Below are positions 58,166 to 64,000 of a stretch of DNA of 64,000 nt, piece by piece (the stretch's first letter is position 1; the number at the start of each line of letters is the position of its first letter). Location: contig JBOEGW010000007.1 of NCBI GenBank assembly GCA_050633625.1, positions 372,001 through 436,000 on the forward strand, read 5' to 3'. Made by a program: the position numbers and the translations under genes. The notes under the pieces are model-generated. The model saw nothing but the letters and a program-made list of their open reading frames with translations, was not told the DNA's origin and made no database searches. Source of the DNA: JBOEGW01 sp050633625. Its GTDB lineage: Bacteria > Pseudomonadota > Alphaproteobacteria > Rhodobacterales > Rhodobacteraceae.

Positions 58166-59356
58166 CTACTCAGGCAAGGAAAACACCTGCCCGGGGTAGA
58201 TTAAATCCGGGTCGCGGATCAGATCGCGGTTGGCGGCAAACACCTGCACGTATCGCAACCCATCCCCATACCGCGCCTCTGAGATGGCCCATAAGGTCGC
58301 CCCATGTTGCACAGTGATCGCAGCGGCGCGCTTGCCGTCTTCGCCCAGATTTGCCGCCAAAGCCGCAGCCTGCAACACAGCAGCCTCTTCGCGCTTAAAC
58401 GGCGTTTCTACCCGCGCTGTCACCTCGCCTTGCGGTGTCACCTCATCCAATCGCAAGGTGTAAACCCCCGCTTGGACATCCTCCGGTAATGGCAAGTGCC
58501 ACTGGCCCACCGCCTCAGGCGCAAGCCCAATCGGCGCCCCGTCCAAATAGACCTGAACCGCGCCAGAACTGCGCCCAGCCAAAGCAACGCCGCCCGCATC
58601 GGAATACGCAATACTGTCGAGCGACAAAGGCGCGATCACCGGTCCGCCTTCGTTGTCTTGCTGGTTTGCAAGTGGAGGTGCGTCCTGAACAACCTTTGCG
58701 CCCTCTGGACCAGCCAATACCAGCTTTGGTTGCTGCGAAACCTCGACTTCTTGCGTGCCGTCTTGCGCGCCGTCCTCAAAGCCATCCTCAAGGGACGCCG
58801 CCGCGCTTTGCTGTGCCACAGGTTCAACCAAGAGCGTTTGCGCCGAGGTCGTGACCTCGCCCGCCACGTCCATTTCAAGCCATAGGTCGCGCCCCTCCTC
58901 GCCCTCTGGCATATCAAACAACGCCACAAAATTCCCGCCAGCATCGGCAAGCGTTTCATGGACGATTTGCCCACCTGCCAGGATGCGCAGCGTCGCACCG
59001 GGCGCGGCAAACCCCGCAATCACCGCGTTCCCATCGGGCGTAATGCGCACAACGTCAAACTCAGGGGCCTTGAGCGCTTCTTGCGGCCCATCCGCCCTGT
59101 CCGTCTGCTCAGGTTGCTCAGGTTGCTCACGTTGCACAGGCGGCTCGGTCGTCTTCTCTTGCGCCTCGACCGGTGCACCATTAGGCGTGTCACCCGCCAC
59201 AATGGGCGCTGGCCTCTCAACGTCGGCGGTGTCGCTCTGCGCCACCTCGCCGTCAGTTTGCTCAGACATCAATCCCCAAACCGACACCAAGAAAATCGCC
59301 ACCAAAACAGCGCCCCCCAGAAGCCATCCAGCCCAGCCTTGCATAAGTTTCGTCAT
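58166..59356 (-). CDS. Membrane-anchored LysM protein
   Basis: 396 residues. One N-terminal membrane helix (WLLGGAVLVAIFLVSVWGLM), a low-complexity Glu/Gln/Pro linker (PPVQREQPEQPEQTDRADGP), Ig-like carbohydrate-type segments (NAVIAGFAAPGATLRILAGG), and a C-terminal LysM (ITVQHGATLWAISEARYGDG...LIYPGQVFSLP). ATG 59356 (AGGGA upstream) is preferred to an in-frame start 14 codons earlier. It probably holds peptidoglycan from the inner membrane; function unknown. Confidence 0.85.
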   Translation of the reverse strand: MTKLMQGWAGWLLGGAVLVAIFLVSVWGLMSEQTDGEVAQSDTADVERPAPIVAGDTPNGAPVEAQEKTTEPPVQREQPEQPEQTDRADGPQEALKAPEFDVVRITPDGNAVIAGFAAPGATLRILAGGQIVHETLADAGGNFVALFDMPEGEEGRDLWLEMDVAGEVTTSAQTLLVEPVAQQSAAASLEDGFEDGAQDGTQEVEVSQQPKLVLAGPEGAKVVQDAPPLANQQDNEGGPVIAPLSLDSIAYSDAGGVALAGRSSGAVQVYLDGAPIGLAPEAVGQWHLPLPEDVQAGVYTLRLDEVTPQGEVTARVETPFKREEAAVLQAAALAANLGEDGKRAAAITVQHGATLWAISEARYGDGLRYVQVFAANRDLIRDPDLIYPGQVFSLPE

Positions 59357-59441
59357 GGAATATTCCCTATCTGAAAGGCGGTTGATCGACCTTAGCAACA
59401 GGTCTATGAGCGGTCAAAAGCAATCATCAAAGGTCAAACTC

Positions 59442-59999
59442 ATGTCAGCCAGCCCCCGTTCCGTTTGCGTCTATTGCGGCTCTCGTTTTGGGGCTGATCC
59501 GGCCTATAAAGCAGCAGCCGACGACTTGGGCGCGGGATTGGCGCAGCTTTCATGGCGCTTGGTCTATGGCGCAGGCGATGTCGGCTTGATGGGGGCGGTG
59601 GCCAACGCCGCCCAAGCCGCGGGCGGCGAAACTTTTGGCGTGATCCCAACGCATTTACTCGAATTTGAGGTCGGCAAACGCGACCTCACCACCTTTATCA
59701 TCACTGAAAACATGCATGAGCGCAAAAAGGTGATGTTCATGAACTCGGACGCCGTGGTGGTGTTGCCCGGCGGCGCCGGGTCGCTTGACGAGTTTTTCGA
59801 GGTGCTGACTTGGCGCCAGCTTGGCTTGCACGACAAGCCCATTTTGTTGCTCAACACCAATGGATATTGGGATCCGCTGATCAGCTTGATGGATCATGTC
59901 GTCGCTGAGGGCTTCGCGGACGCGTCGATCTTGGATTTCATCACAATTGTCGCGGATGTCCCGGCAACGCTTGCACAGCTCACAACCGCCCTCGCCTAG
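59442..59999 (+). CDS. LOG-family protein (TIGR00730)
   Basis: 185 residues from ATG 59442 (AAAGG upstream; ATG 59406 also possible). VCVYCGSRFGADPAYKAAAD, YGAGDVGLMGAVANAA, and the phosphoribohydrolase motif PGGAGSLDEFFEVLTWRQLG. Members cleave cytokinin riboside 5'-monophosphates or related AMP derivatives; in bacteria they often act in nucleotide salvage. Note Ser in place of the more usual Thr of GGxGTxxE. Confidence 0.92.
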   Translation: MSASPRSVCVYCGSRFGADPAYKAAADDLGAGLAQLSWRLVYGAGDVGLMGAVANAAQAAGGETFGVIPTHLLEFEVGKRDLTTFIITENMHERKKVMFMNSDAVVVLPGGAGSLDEFFEVLTWRQLGLHDKPILLLNTNGYWDPLISLMDHVVAEGFADASILDFITIVADVPATLAQLTTALA

Positions 60000-60063
60000 C
60001 CCGCGCTCCTGCCCCGGCCTTAACGCCCCTTTGAGTTAGAGGGATTGACGCGCTGCGTGATTA

Positions 60064-60089
60064 TGTAGTTATGTAGCTACATGACTACA
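60064..60089. promoter_or_regulatory. 26-bp operator palindrome at the arsR-like gene
   Basis: TGTAGTTATGTAG|CTACATGACTACA: 13-bp arms with a single mismatched pair, containing the perfect core ATGTAGCTACAT. The annotated ATG (60081) lies inside it. TTGACG at 60045-60050 is a likely -35. It should bind the ArsR dimer for autoregulation. Confidence 0.75.
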
Positions 60090-60443
60090 AATGATCATAT
60101 GGATTCGGTTTTCGCCGCGCTCGCCCATGGCACCCGCCGTCACATGCTCAACATTGTGCGCGATCATCCCGGCATCACAGTTGGCAAACTCGCCGCGCAT
60201 TTCGATGTGAGCCGGATCACCATCATGCAGCACCTCAGCGTGCTCACGGACTGTGCTTTGGTGATCAGCGAAAAGGACGGGCGTGCGCGCAAACTATACC
60301 TGAACGCCGCCCCAATTCACGACATCCACAGCCGTTGGATTGATCAATACGCCGCCCATTGGGCGGAGCGCACTTTCACAATCAAACGCGTGGCCGAAGC
60401 CGCCGCGCTTGCTGCCAAAAAGGACCATAAGAATGACGACTGA
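60081..60443 (+). CDS. ArsR-family regulator
   Basis: 120 residues. Winged helix: FAALAHGTRRHMLNIVRDHP, GITVGKLAAHFDVSRITIMQ, HLSVLTDCALVISEKDGRAR. It lacks the Cys metal sites, so it is of the type that is paired with SRPBCC proteins rather than metal-sensing. The first ATG (60081) falls in the operator with no ribosome site; ATG 60099 (MDSVFAAL) is an alternative, and a leaderless message is possible. Overlaps the SRPBCC gene by 11 bp. Confidence 0.9.
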   Translation: MTTNDHMDSVFAALAHGTRRHMLNIVRDHPGITVGKLAAHFDVSRITIMQHLSVLTDCALVISEKDGRARKLYLNAAPIHDIHSRWIDQYAAHWAERTFTIKRVAEAAALAAKKDHKNDD

Positions 60444-60951
60444 GCGAAAGACATACCGCACGCGCACGATGATTGACGCCCCGATTGAGACAGTTTGGGC
60501 GGCGCTCGTCAAAACCGATGAGGCTTTGCCGTTTTTCTTTGGGGGCGTGTGCCAAACCACAAATGCGCTCGCCAAAGGCGCGAAAATGCGCATGAGCCAC
60601 CCCTCGGGCAAAGTGGCGATGGTGGTGGGCGAGGTCTTGGCCTTTGAGCCGCCCCACCGCTATTCACACACCTTTCAGATGACCCATATTGATGAGCCAG
60701 CCGCCACGATCGTTTATGAGTTGAGTGAGGTGGAGGGCGGAACGCAATTTGACCTCGTGATCGAAAACGCAGTGCCCGGCAGCAAGCTGGAAAAGGAAAT
60801 GGTGGGCGCTCAAGAGTTCATTTCGCAAAACCTGAAAGCCTTTATCGAAAACGGTCGCCCGGCGTTTTCCGGGCGCATGGTCATGTTGATCTCACCGCTG
60901 TTCCCATTGATCGCCAAACGGGTCCAACGCATTGAAAACTGGCCACTTTAA
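60433..60951 (+). CDS. SRPBCC (AHSA1-like) protein
   Basis: 172 residues. Start ATG 60433 inside the ArsR gene end. RTMIDAPIETVWAALVKTDE is the first strand-helix of the fold; GEVLAFEPPHRYSHTFQMTH and the long C-terminal helix (KEMVGAQEFISQNLKAFIEN) complete the Aha1/START-like domain. Such proteins bind hydrophobic ligands; an adjacent ArsR suggests ligand-controlled expression. Confidence 0.9.
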   Translation: MTTERKTYRTRTMIDAPIETVWAALVKTDEALPFFFGGVCQTTNALAKGAKMRMSHPSGKVAMVVGEVLAFEPPHRYSHTFQMTHIDEPAATIVYELSEVEGGTQFDLVIENAVPGSKLEKEMVGAQEFISQNLKAFIENGRPAFSGRMVMLISPLFPLIAKRVQRIENWPL

Positions 60952-60960
60952 ACAACACAC

Positions 60961-60990
60961 AAAAACGGCCGCCCCAGTTCGGGACGGCCG
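60961..60990 (-). terminator. Terminator of sodB
   Basis: CGGCCG-C-CCC / GGG-A-CGGCCG stem with loop AGTTC; on the minus strand it is followed by TTTTT (plus-strand AAAAA at 60961-60965). It may also serve the convergent SRPBCC gene. Confidence 0.85.
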
Positions 60991-61014
60991 CTAAATCACT
61001 TATGTCGCAAAGGT

Positions 61015-61614
61015 TCACATGCGCGAAGCGACGTTTTCCCAGTTGACGAGCTTGTCAAGGAAGTTGCTCAGATACACCGGGCGCTTGTTGCGGAAATCAA
61101 TGTAATAGGAGTGCTCCCAGACATCGCAACCCAGTAACGCGGTTTGACCAAAGCACAAAGGGTTCACACCGTTTTCGGTTTTTGTCACCTTAAGCGATCC
61201 GTCCGTGTCCTTTACGAGCCATGCCCAGCCAGAGCCGAATTGACCAGCGCCCGCAGCGGCGAACTCTTCTTTAAACTTGTCCACGGACCCAAAGGCCTCG
61301 TTGAGCGCCTTTTCAAGCTCGCCCGGCATTGCCGCGCCATTTGGCCCCATCATTTCCCAGAACTGTGTGTGGTTCCAGTGTTGCGAAGCGTTGTTGAAAA
61401 TGCCGTTTTGGGCCACAGCGGAGGCGTCATAGGTGCCCTTGATGATCTCCTCAACGGATTTGCCTTCCCATTCGGTGCCAGCGATCAATTTGTTGCCGTT
61501 GTCCACGTAAGCTTTGTGGTGGATATCGTGATGGTACTCCATCGTTTCCTGCGACATGCCAGCCGCGGCCAGCGCATCATGTGCATAGGGAAGGTCGGGA
61601 AGTTCAAAAGCCAT
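61015..61614 (-). CDS. sodB: Superoxide dismutase, Fe type
   Basis: 199 residues. Metal ligands: His28 in EYHHDIHHKAYV, His in NASQHWNHTQFW, Asp and His in CDVWEHSYYIDF. The Gln in FNNASQHWNH at the outer-sphere position is the Fe-SOD signature (Mn enzymes carry it elsewhere). GGGGGCTATCCC precedes ATG 61614. It converts superoxide to peroxide in the cytosol. Single gene with its own terminator. Confidence 0.96.
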   Translation of the reverse strand: MAFELPDLPYAHDALAAAGMSQETMEYHHDIHHKAYVDNGNKLIAGTEWEGKSVEEIIKGTYDASAVAQNGIFNNASQHWNHTQFWEMMGPNGAAMPGELEKALNEAFGSVDKFKEEFAAAGAGQFGSGWAWLVKDTDGSLKVTKTENGVNPLCFGQTALLGCDVWEHSYYIDFRNKRPVYLSNFLDKLVNWENVASRM

Positions 61615-61829
61615 TGGGATAGCCCCCTGTTCTTAGCGTTTCAGTTGGGTATTAGATGTGCCTGACCGGGGGGTAAGGTCAAGGGGCGCGCGCGTTGTTT
61701 TTATGAAAACCCCGTGAAAAGCGGTACACAGGAAGCCCACAGCGTATGTGCTCTGATGAACTGAGGAATTTTTGAGCAGCGCCGGGTTTGTCTCAACGGT
61801 TTGGAGACTTACCCAGCGATGATGGGCAT

Positions 61830-62327
61830 TTAGCGCGCCGCGTTTTCGAGCAGCGCCGTCAAATAGTCCTCAACCGAGCGAAATCCCAAGACGCGGTAGC
61901 CCTCGGCCTCCGCCATCACCGCCCCCGCCACCTGCGCAATTCGCGTGCGCCGGATCATACCGGGGGTAAAGCCGCGCCGATCAAACGGACAGAGCTTGGC
62001 AATCACCTTTTCAGCCTCCGCGCCGGTAATGTCATACATAACGCGCGCCTCACTGACATCAATCGCCGCCCCGTGCCCCGAGCCAATCGCCACAAGGGCC
62101 CGCTCGATCAGGGCTTCGGTTTCCTTGGGGGCACAGAACGCCAACAGCTCGTCGGGCGACATCCAAGCGAGGCGCACAGACCCGGCCTGCGTATAGGTGA
62201 GCGGATCTGGCAACGAAGGACCAAGCGCCTTGGCGATCTTGCTCAGAACTGCCGCCGCGCCGCGCAGCGTGATCATCCCCTGCGCCGCCGCCTTGGAAAC
62301 CCGCGCCTCACCCGCCAAATCAAACAT
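61830..62327 (-). CDS. soxG: Sarcosine oxidase gamma subunit
   Basis: 165 residues from ATG 62327 (MFDLAGEARV), overlapping soxA by 8 bp; an earlier in-frame Met 14 codons upstream lies inside soxA. RLAWMSPDELLAFCAP and IDVSEARVMYDITGAEAEKV are SoxG segments related to GcvT folds. The subunit completes heterotetrameric sarcosine oxidase (SoxBDAG), which demethylates sarcosine to glycine with tetrahydrofolate. Last gene of its operon. Confidence 0.93.
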   Translation of the reverse strand: MFDLAGEARVSKAAAQGMITLRGAAAVLSKIAKALGPSLPDPLTYTQAGSVRLAWMSPDELLAFCAPKETEALIERALVAIGSGHGAAIDVSEARVMYDITGAEAEKVIAKLCPFDRRGFTPGMIRRTRIAQVAGAVMAEAEGYRVLGFRSVEDYLTALLENAAR

Positions 62328-64000
62328 CAGCCTTCTCCCCTTTGGGATCATAAAAACATGGGTCCACAACCCGCGCCTTGATCACAACGCCAGTGCCATC
62401 CAAGGTTGGAATATCCACCACATCGCCCATCCGATCCATGCCGCCTTGCAACAAACCCATAGCAATCCCGCACCGTAACGTGGGCGAATAATAGGTGGAG
62501 GTCACCCGCCCTTGAGTCACGTTTTGCCCGTTCGCATTGACGCCCTGCCCGCTGATATAGCTGCCATCCGGGATCACCATTCCGTCCAAAGTCGACAGCC
62601 CAACAAGCCTCCAGCGATCAGGGTCCACCATATGACGGCGCGCCTGTGCGCGCTTGCCGATATAGTCGGGTTTGACCTTGGAAATCGCCCATTCAAGGCC
62701 CAGATCCTGCGGGATAACCGTGCCATCTGTTTCGTCCCCGATCATGACAAACCCCTTTTCGGCCCGCAAAACATGCATCGCTTCGGTGCCATAGGGCGTG
62801 ATCCCGTGATCTGCCCCCGCGCGCATGATCGCGTCCCACATGGCTTGTCCCTGCCCGGCCGCCACAGCGATTTCAAAGCTCAACTCGCCGGAAAACGAAA
62901 TCCGAAACACCCGCGCCTTAATGCCGCCAAGCGTCCCTTGCGCCCAGGTCATGAACGGCAAAGCATCGCGCGAAACCTCCATGCCGCCAAGGGCCTCAAG
63001 CACCAAACGTGCCTTTGGCCCGGCCACAGCAATCTGTGCGAACTGCTCGCTCACATTTGCCGTATAGACGCGCCAATCCCACCATTCGGTTTGCAGCCAT
63101 TCCTCCATATGTGCATGGATGCGCTCCGCGCCGCCTGTGGTCGTGTGACACAGCCAGGTTTGCTCATCTATGCGCGCCACGACACCGTCATCAGACAGAA
63201 ACCCGTTTTCGCTGCACACCAGCCCGTAGCGGCATTTGCCAACTTTAAGCGCTGACATTTTGTTGGTGTAGATCATGTCGAGAAAACGCCCGGCATCCGG
63301 GCCTTTGACGATGATTTTTCCCAAGGTCGACGCATCCAGCACCCCGACCGCATTGCGCACGGCGAGGATTTCACGATTGATCGCGAGCGACGTGGTTTCG
63401 ACCCCATGCGGATAGGCAAAGGGGCGCCGCCAATGGCCAACAGGTTCAAACACAGCACCCTGTTGTTCGTGCCAGCTGTGCATTGGCGTTTTGCGGATTG
63501 GCTGGAACAAATCGCCGCGCGCTTCGCCTGTGATGGCGGCCATCGAAATGGGCGTATAGGGCGGGCGAAAAGTCGTGGTGCCCGTCTGCGCAATACCTTG
63601 ATCTAAAGCATGAGAAAGGGTCGCCAGACCATTGATATTGGACAGTTTTCCCTGATCTGTCGCCATGCCAAGTGTGGTGTAGCGCTTGGTGTGTTCCACG
63701 CTCGCATAGCCTTCGCGCGCTGCCAATTCCACGTCCGCGACCTTAACGTCATTTTGAAAATCGAGCCACATTTTCGACTTCGCGCGCGCCTCGGCCCCCT
63801 CCGGCATGACCCAGCAAGGGTGCAGCGGTTGCGCTTCTTCATGTGTTCCTTTTGGCGCAGCTTTACGGGTGAGTTTTGCGCCTGCCGCCTTGGCAGCCGC
63901 GCGCCCCGCGTCATGCGCATCCAGCAAGGTTTCATGGTGCAACAAAGCCCCCGAAGCCGCCCCGGCGCAGCGCACAAACCCCTCACCATCCGCCCCAAGC
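62320..64000 (-). CDS. soxA: Sarcosine oxidase alpha subunit (5' part outside window)
   Basis: About 560 C-terminal residues are visible; the gene enters at 64000 and its NAD-binding N-terminus lies outside. The visible part has the linker KVADVELAAREGYASVEHTK, YTTLGMATDQGKLSNINGLA, then the aminomethyltransferase-like folate domain (TPMHSWHEQQGAVFEPVGHW, LDLGLEWAISKVKPDYIGKR region, FSGELSFEIAV). It joins soxG with an 8-bp overlap. Function assigned by homology to SoxA; soxB and soxD should lie beyond the right edge. Confidence 0.95.
   Translation of the reverse strand, partial: LGADGEGFVRCAGAASGALLHHETLLDAHDAGRAAAKAAGAKLTRKAAPKGTHEEAQPLHPCWVMPEGAEARAKSKMWLDFQNDVKVADVELAAREGYASVEHTKRYTTLGMATDQGKLSNINGLATLSHALDQGIAQTGTTTFRPPYTPISMAAITGEARGDLFQPIRKTPMHSWHEQQGAVFEPVGHWRRPFAYPHGVETTSLAINREILAVRNAVGVLDASTLGKIIVKGPDAGRFLDMIYTNKMSALKVGKCRYGLVCSENGFLSDDGVVARIDEQTWLCHTTTGGAERIHAHMEEWLQTEWWDWRVYTANVSEQFAQIAVAGPKARLVLEALGGMEVSRDALPFMTWAQGTLGGIKARVFRISFSGELSFEIAVAAGQGQAMWDAIMRAGADHGITPYGTEAMHVLRAEKGFVMIGDETDGTVIPQDLGLEWAISKVKPDYIGKRAQARRHMVDPDRWRLVGLSTLDGMVIPDGSYISGQGVNANGQNVTQGRVTSTYYSPTLRCGIAMGLLQGGMDRMGDVVDIPTLDGTGVVIKARVVDPCFYDPKGEKADV

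Noticed and set aside
58755..59441. Long upstream extension of the LOG-family gene
   Set aside because: Ser/Ala-rich antisense of the LysM gene; family N-terminus starts at about SVCVYCGS.
1..64000. CRISPR arrays, tRNA, rRNA genes or insertion sequences
   Set aside because: No regularly spaced repeats, no cloverleaf with a GTTCRANNC arm and no transposase-like protein was found by reading; a covariance search could still find something short.

Overview
The window is a gene-dense piece of a chromosome from an alphaproteobacterium of the Rhodobacterales (Roseobacter/Rhodobacter type). Support comes from the gene content and order: a DGPF protein beside an ECF sigma factor, a coiled-coil protein upstream of zapA and tkt, two gap genes close together, glnB-glnA, a surE-pcm-M23 lipoprotein operon, yfgM-bamB-der, sarcosine oxidase soxA-soxG, and a valine-degradation set. 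It is moderately GC-rich with strong third-position GC. No rRNA, tRNA, CRISPR array, insertion sequence or prophage was recognised. Both ends cut genes: an ECF sigma factor at base 1 and soxA at base 64000.

Layout. 1-5.9 kb: ECF/DGPF pair, purL, a MerR pseudogene between palindromic repeats, a cysteine-cluster protein, BolA and monothiol glutaredoxin, zapA with a coiled-coil partner. 6-14 kb: tkt, two membrane proteins, a DUF808 protein and two gap paralogues. These carbon genes carry LacI-type operator-like palindromes of the same pattern. 14-19.5 kb: hydrolase, diguanylate cyclase, coaD, CBS protein, and a LysR regulator divergent from mmsA. 19.6-26 kb: three SpoIIAA/STAS-like paralogues, an L,D-transpeptidase, a GCS2 ligase, then acyl-CoA dehydrogenase, 3-hydroxyisobutyryl-CoA hydrolase and mmsB, which with mmsA form the valine branch. 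26-31 kb: nnr (interrupted in frame by a dispersed repeat), glnB-glnA, and a YiiX-like lipoprotein. 31-38 kb: EEP protein, a hydrolase-OsmC fusion, alr-mlaE-mlaF, a coiled-coil membrane protein, PqiA-like. 38-47 kb: radA, cvpA, purF, small conserved proteins, an atypical SDR, surE-pcm-M23 lipoprotein. 47-58 kb: der-bamB-yfgM, an RND efflux pair with an enlarged permease, an Atm1-type ABC exporter. 58-64 kb: LysM protein, LOG-family protein, ArsR-SRPBCC pair, Fe superoxide dismutase, soxG-soxA.

Most of the window is housekeeping. The most unusual items are the dispersed palindromic repeat that has become coding sequence inside nnr, the SpoIIAA-like trio around an L,D-transpeptidase, the paired GAPDHs that differ at the cofactor-choosing residue and share operator-like sites, the degraded MerR gene with an intact operator and a repeat at its break point, the alr-mlaEF coupling without a visible MCE protein, and an RND permease with two extra hydrophobic segments and a long cytosolic tail. 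No clearly new multi-gene defence or biosynthetic system was seen.
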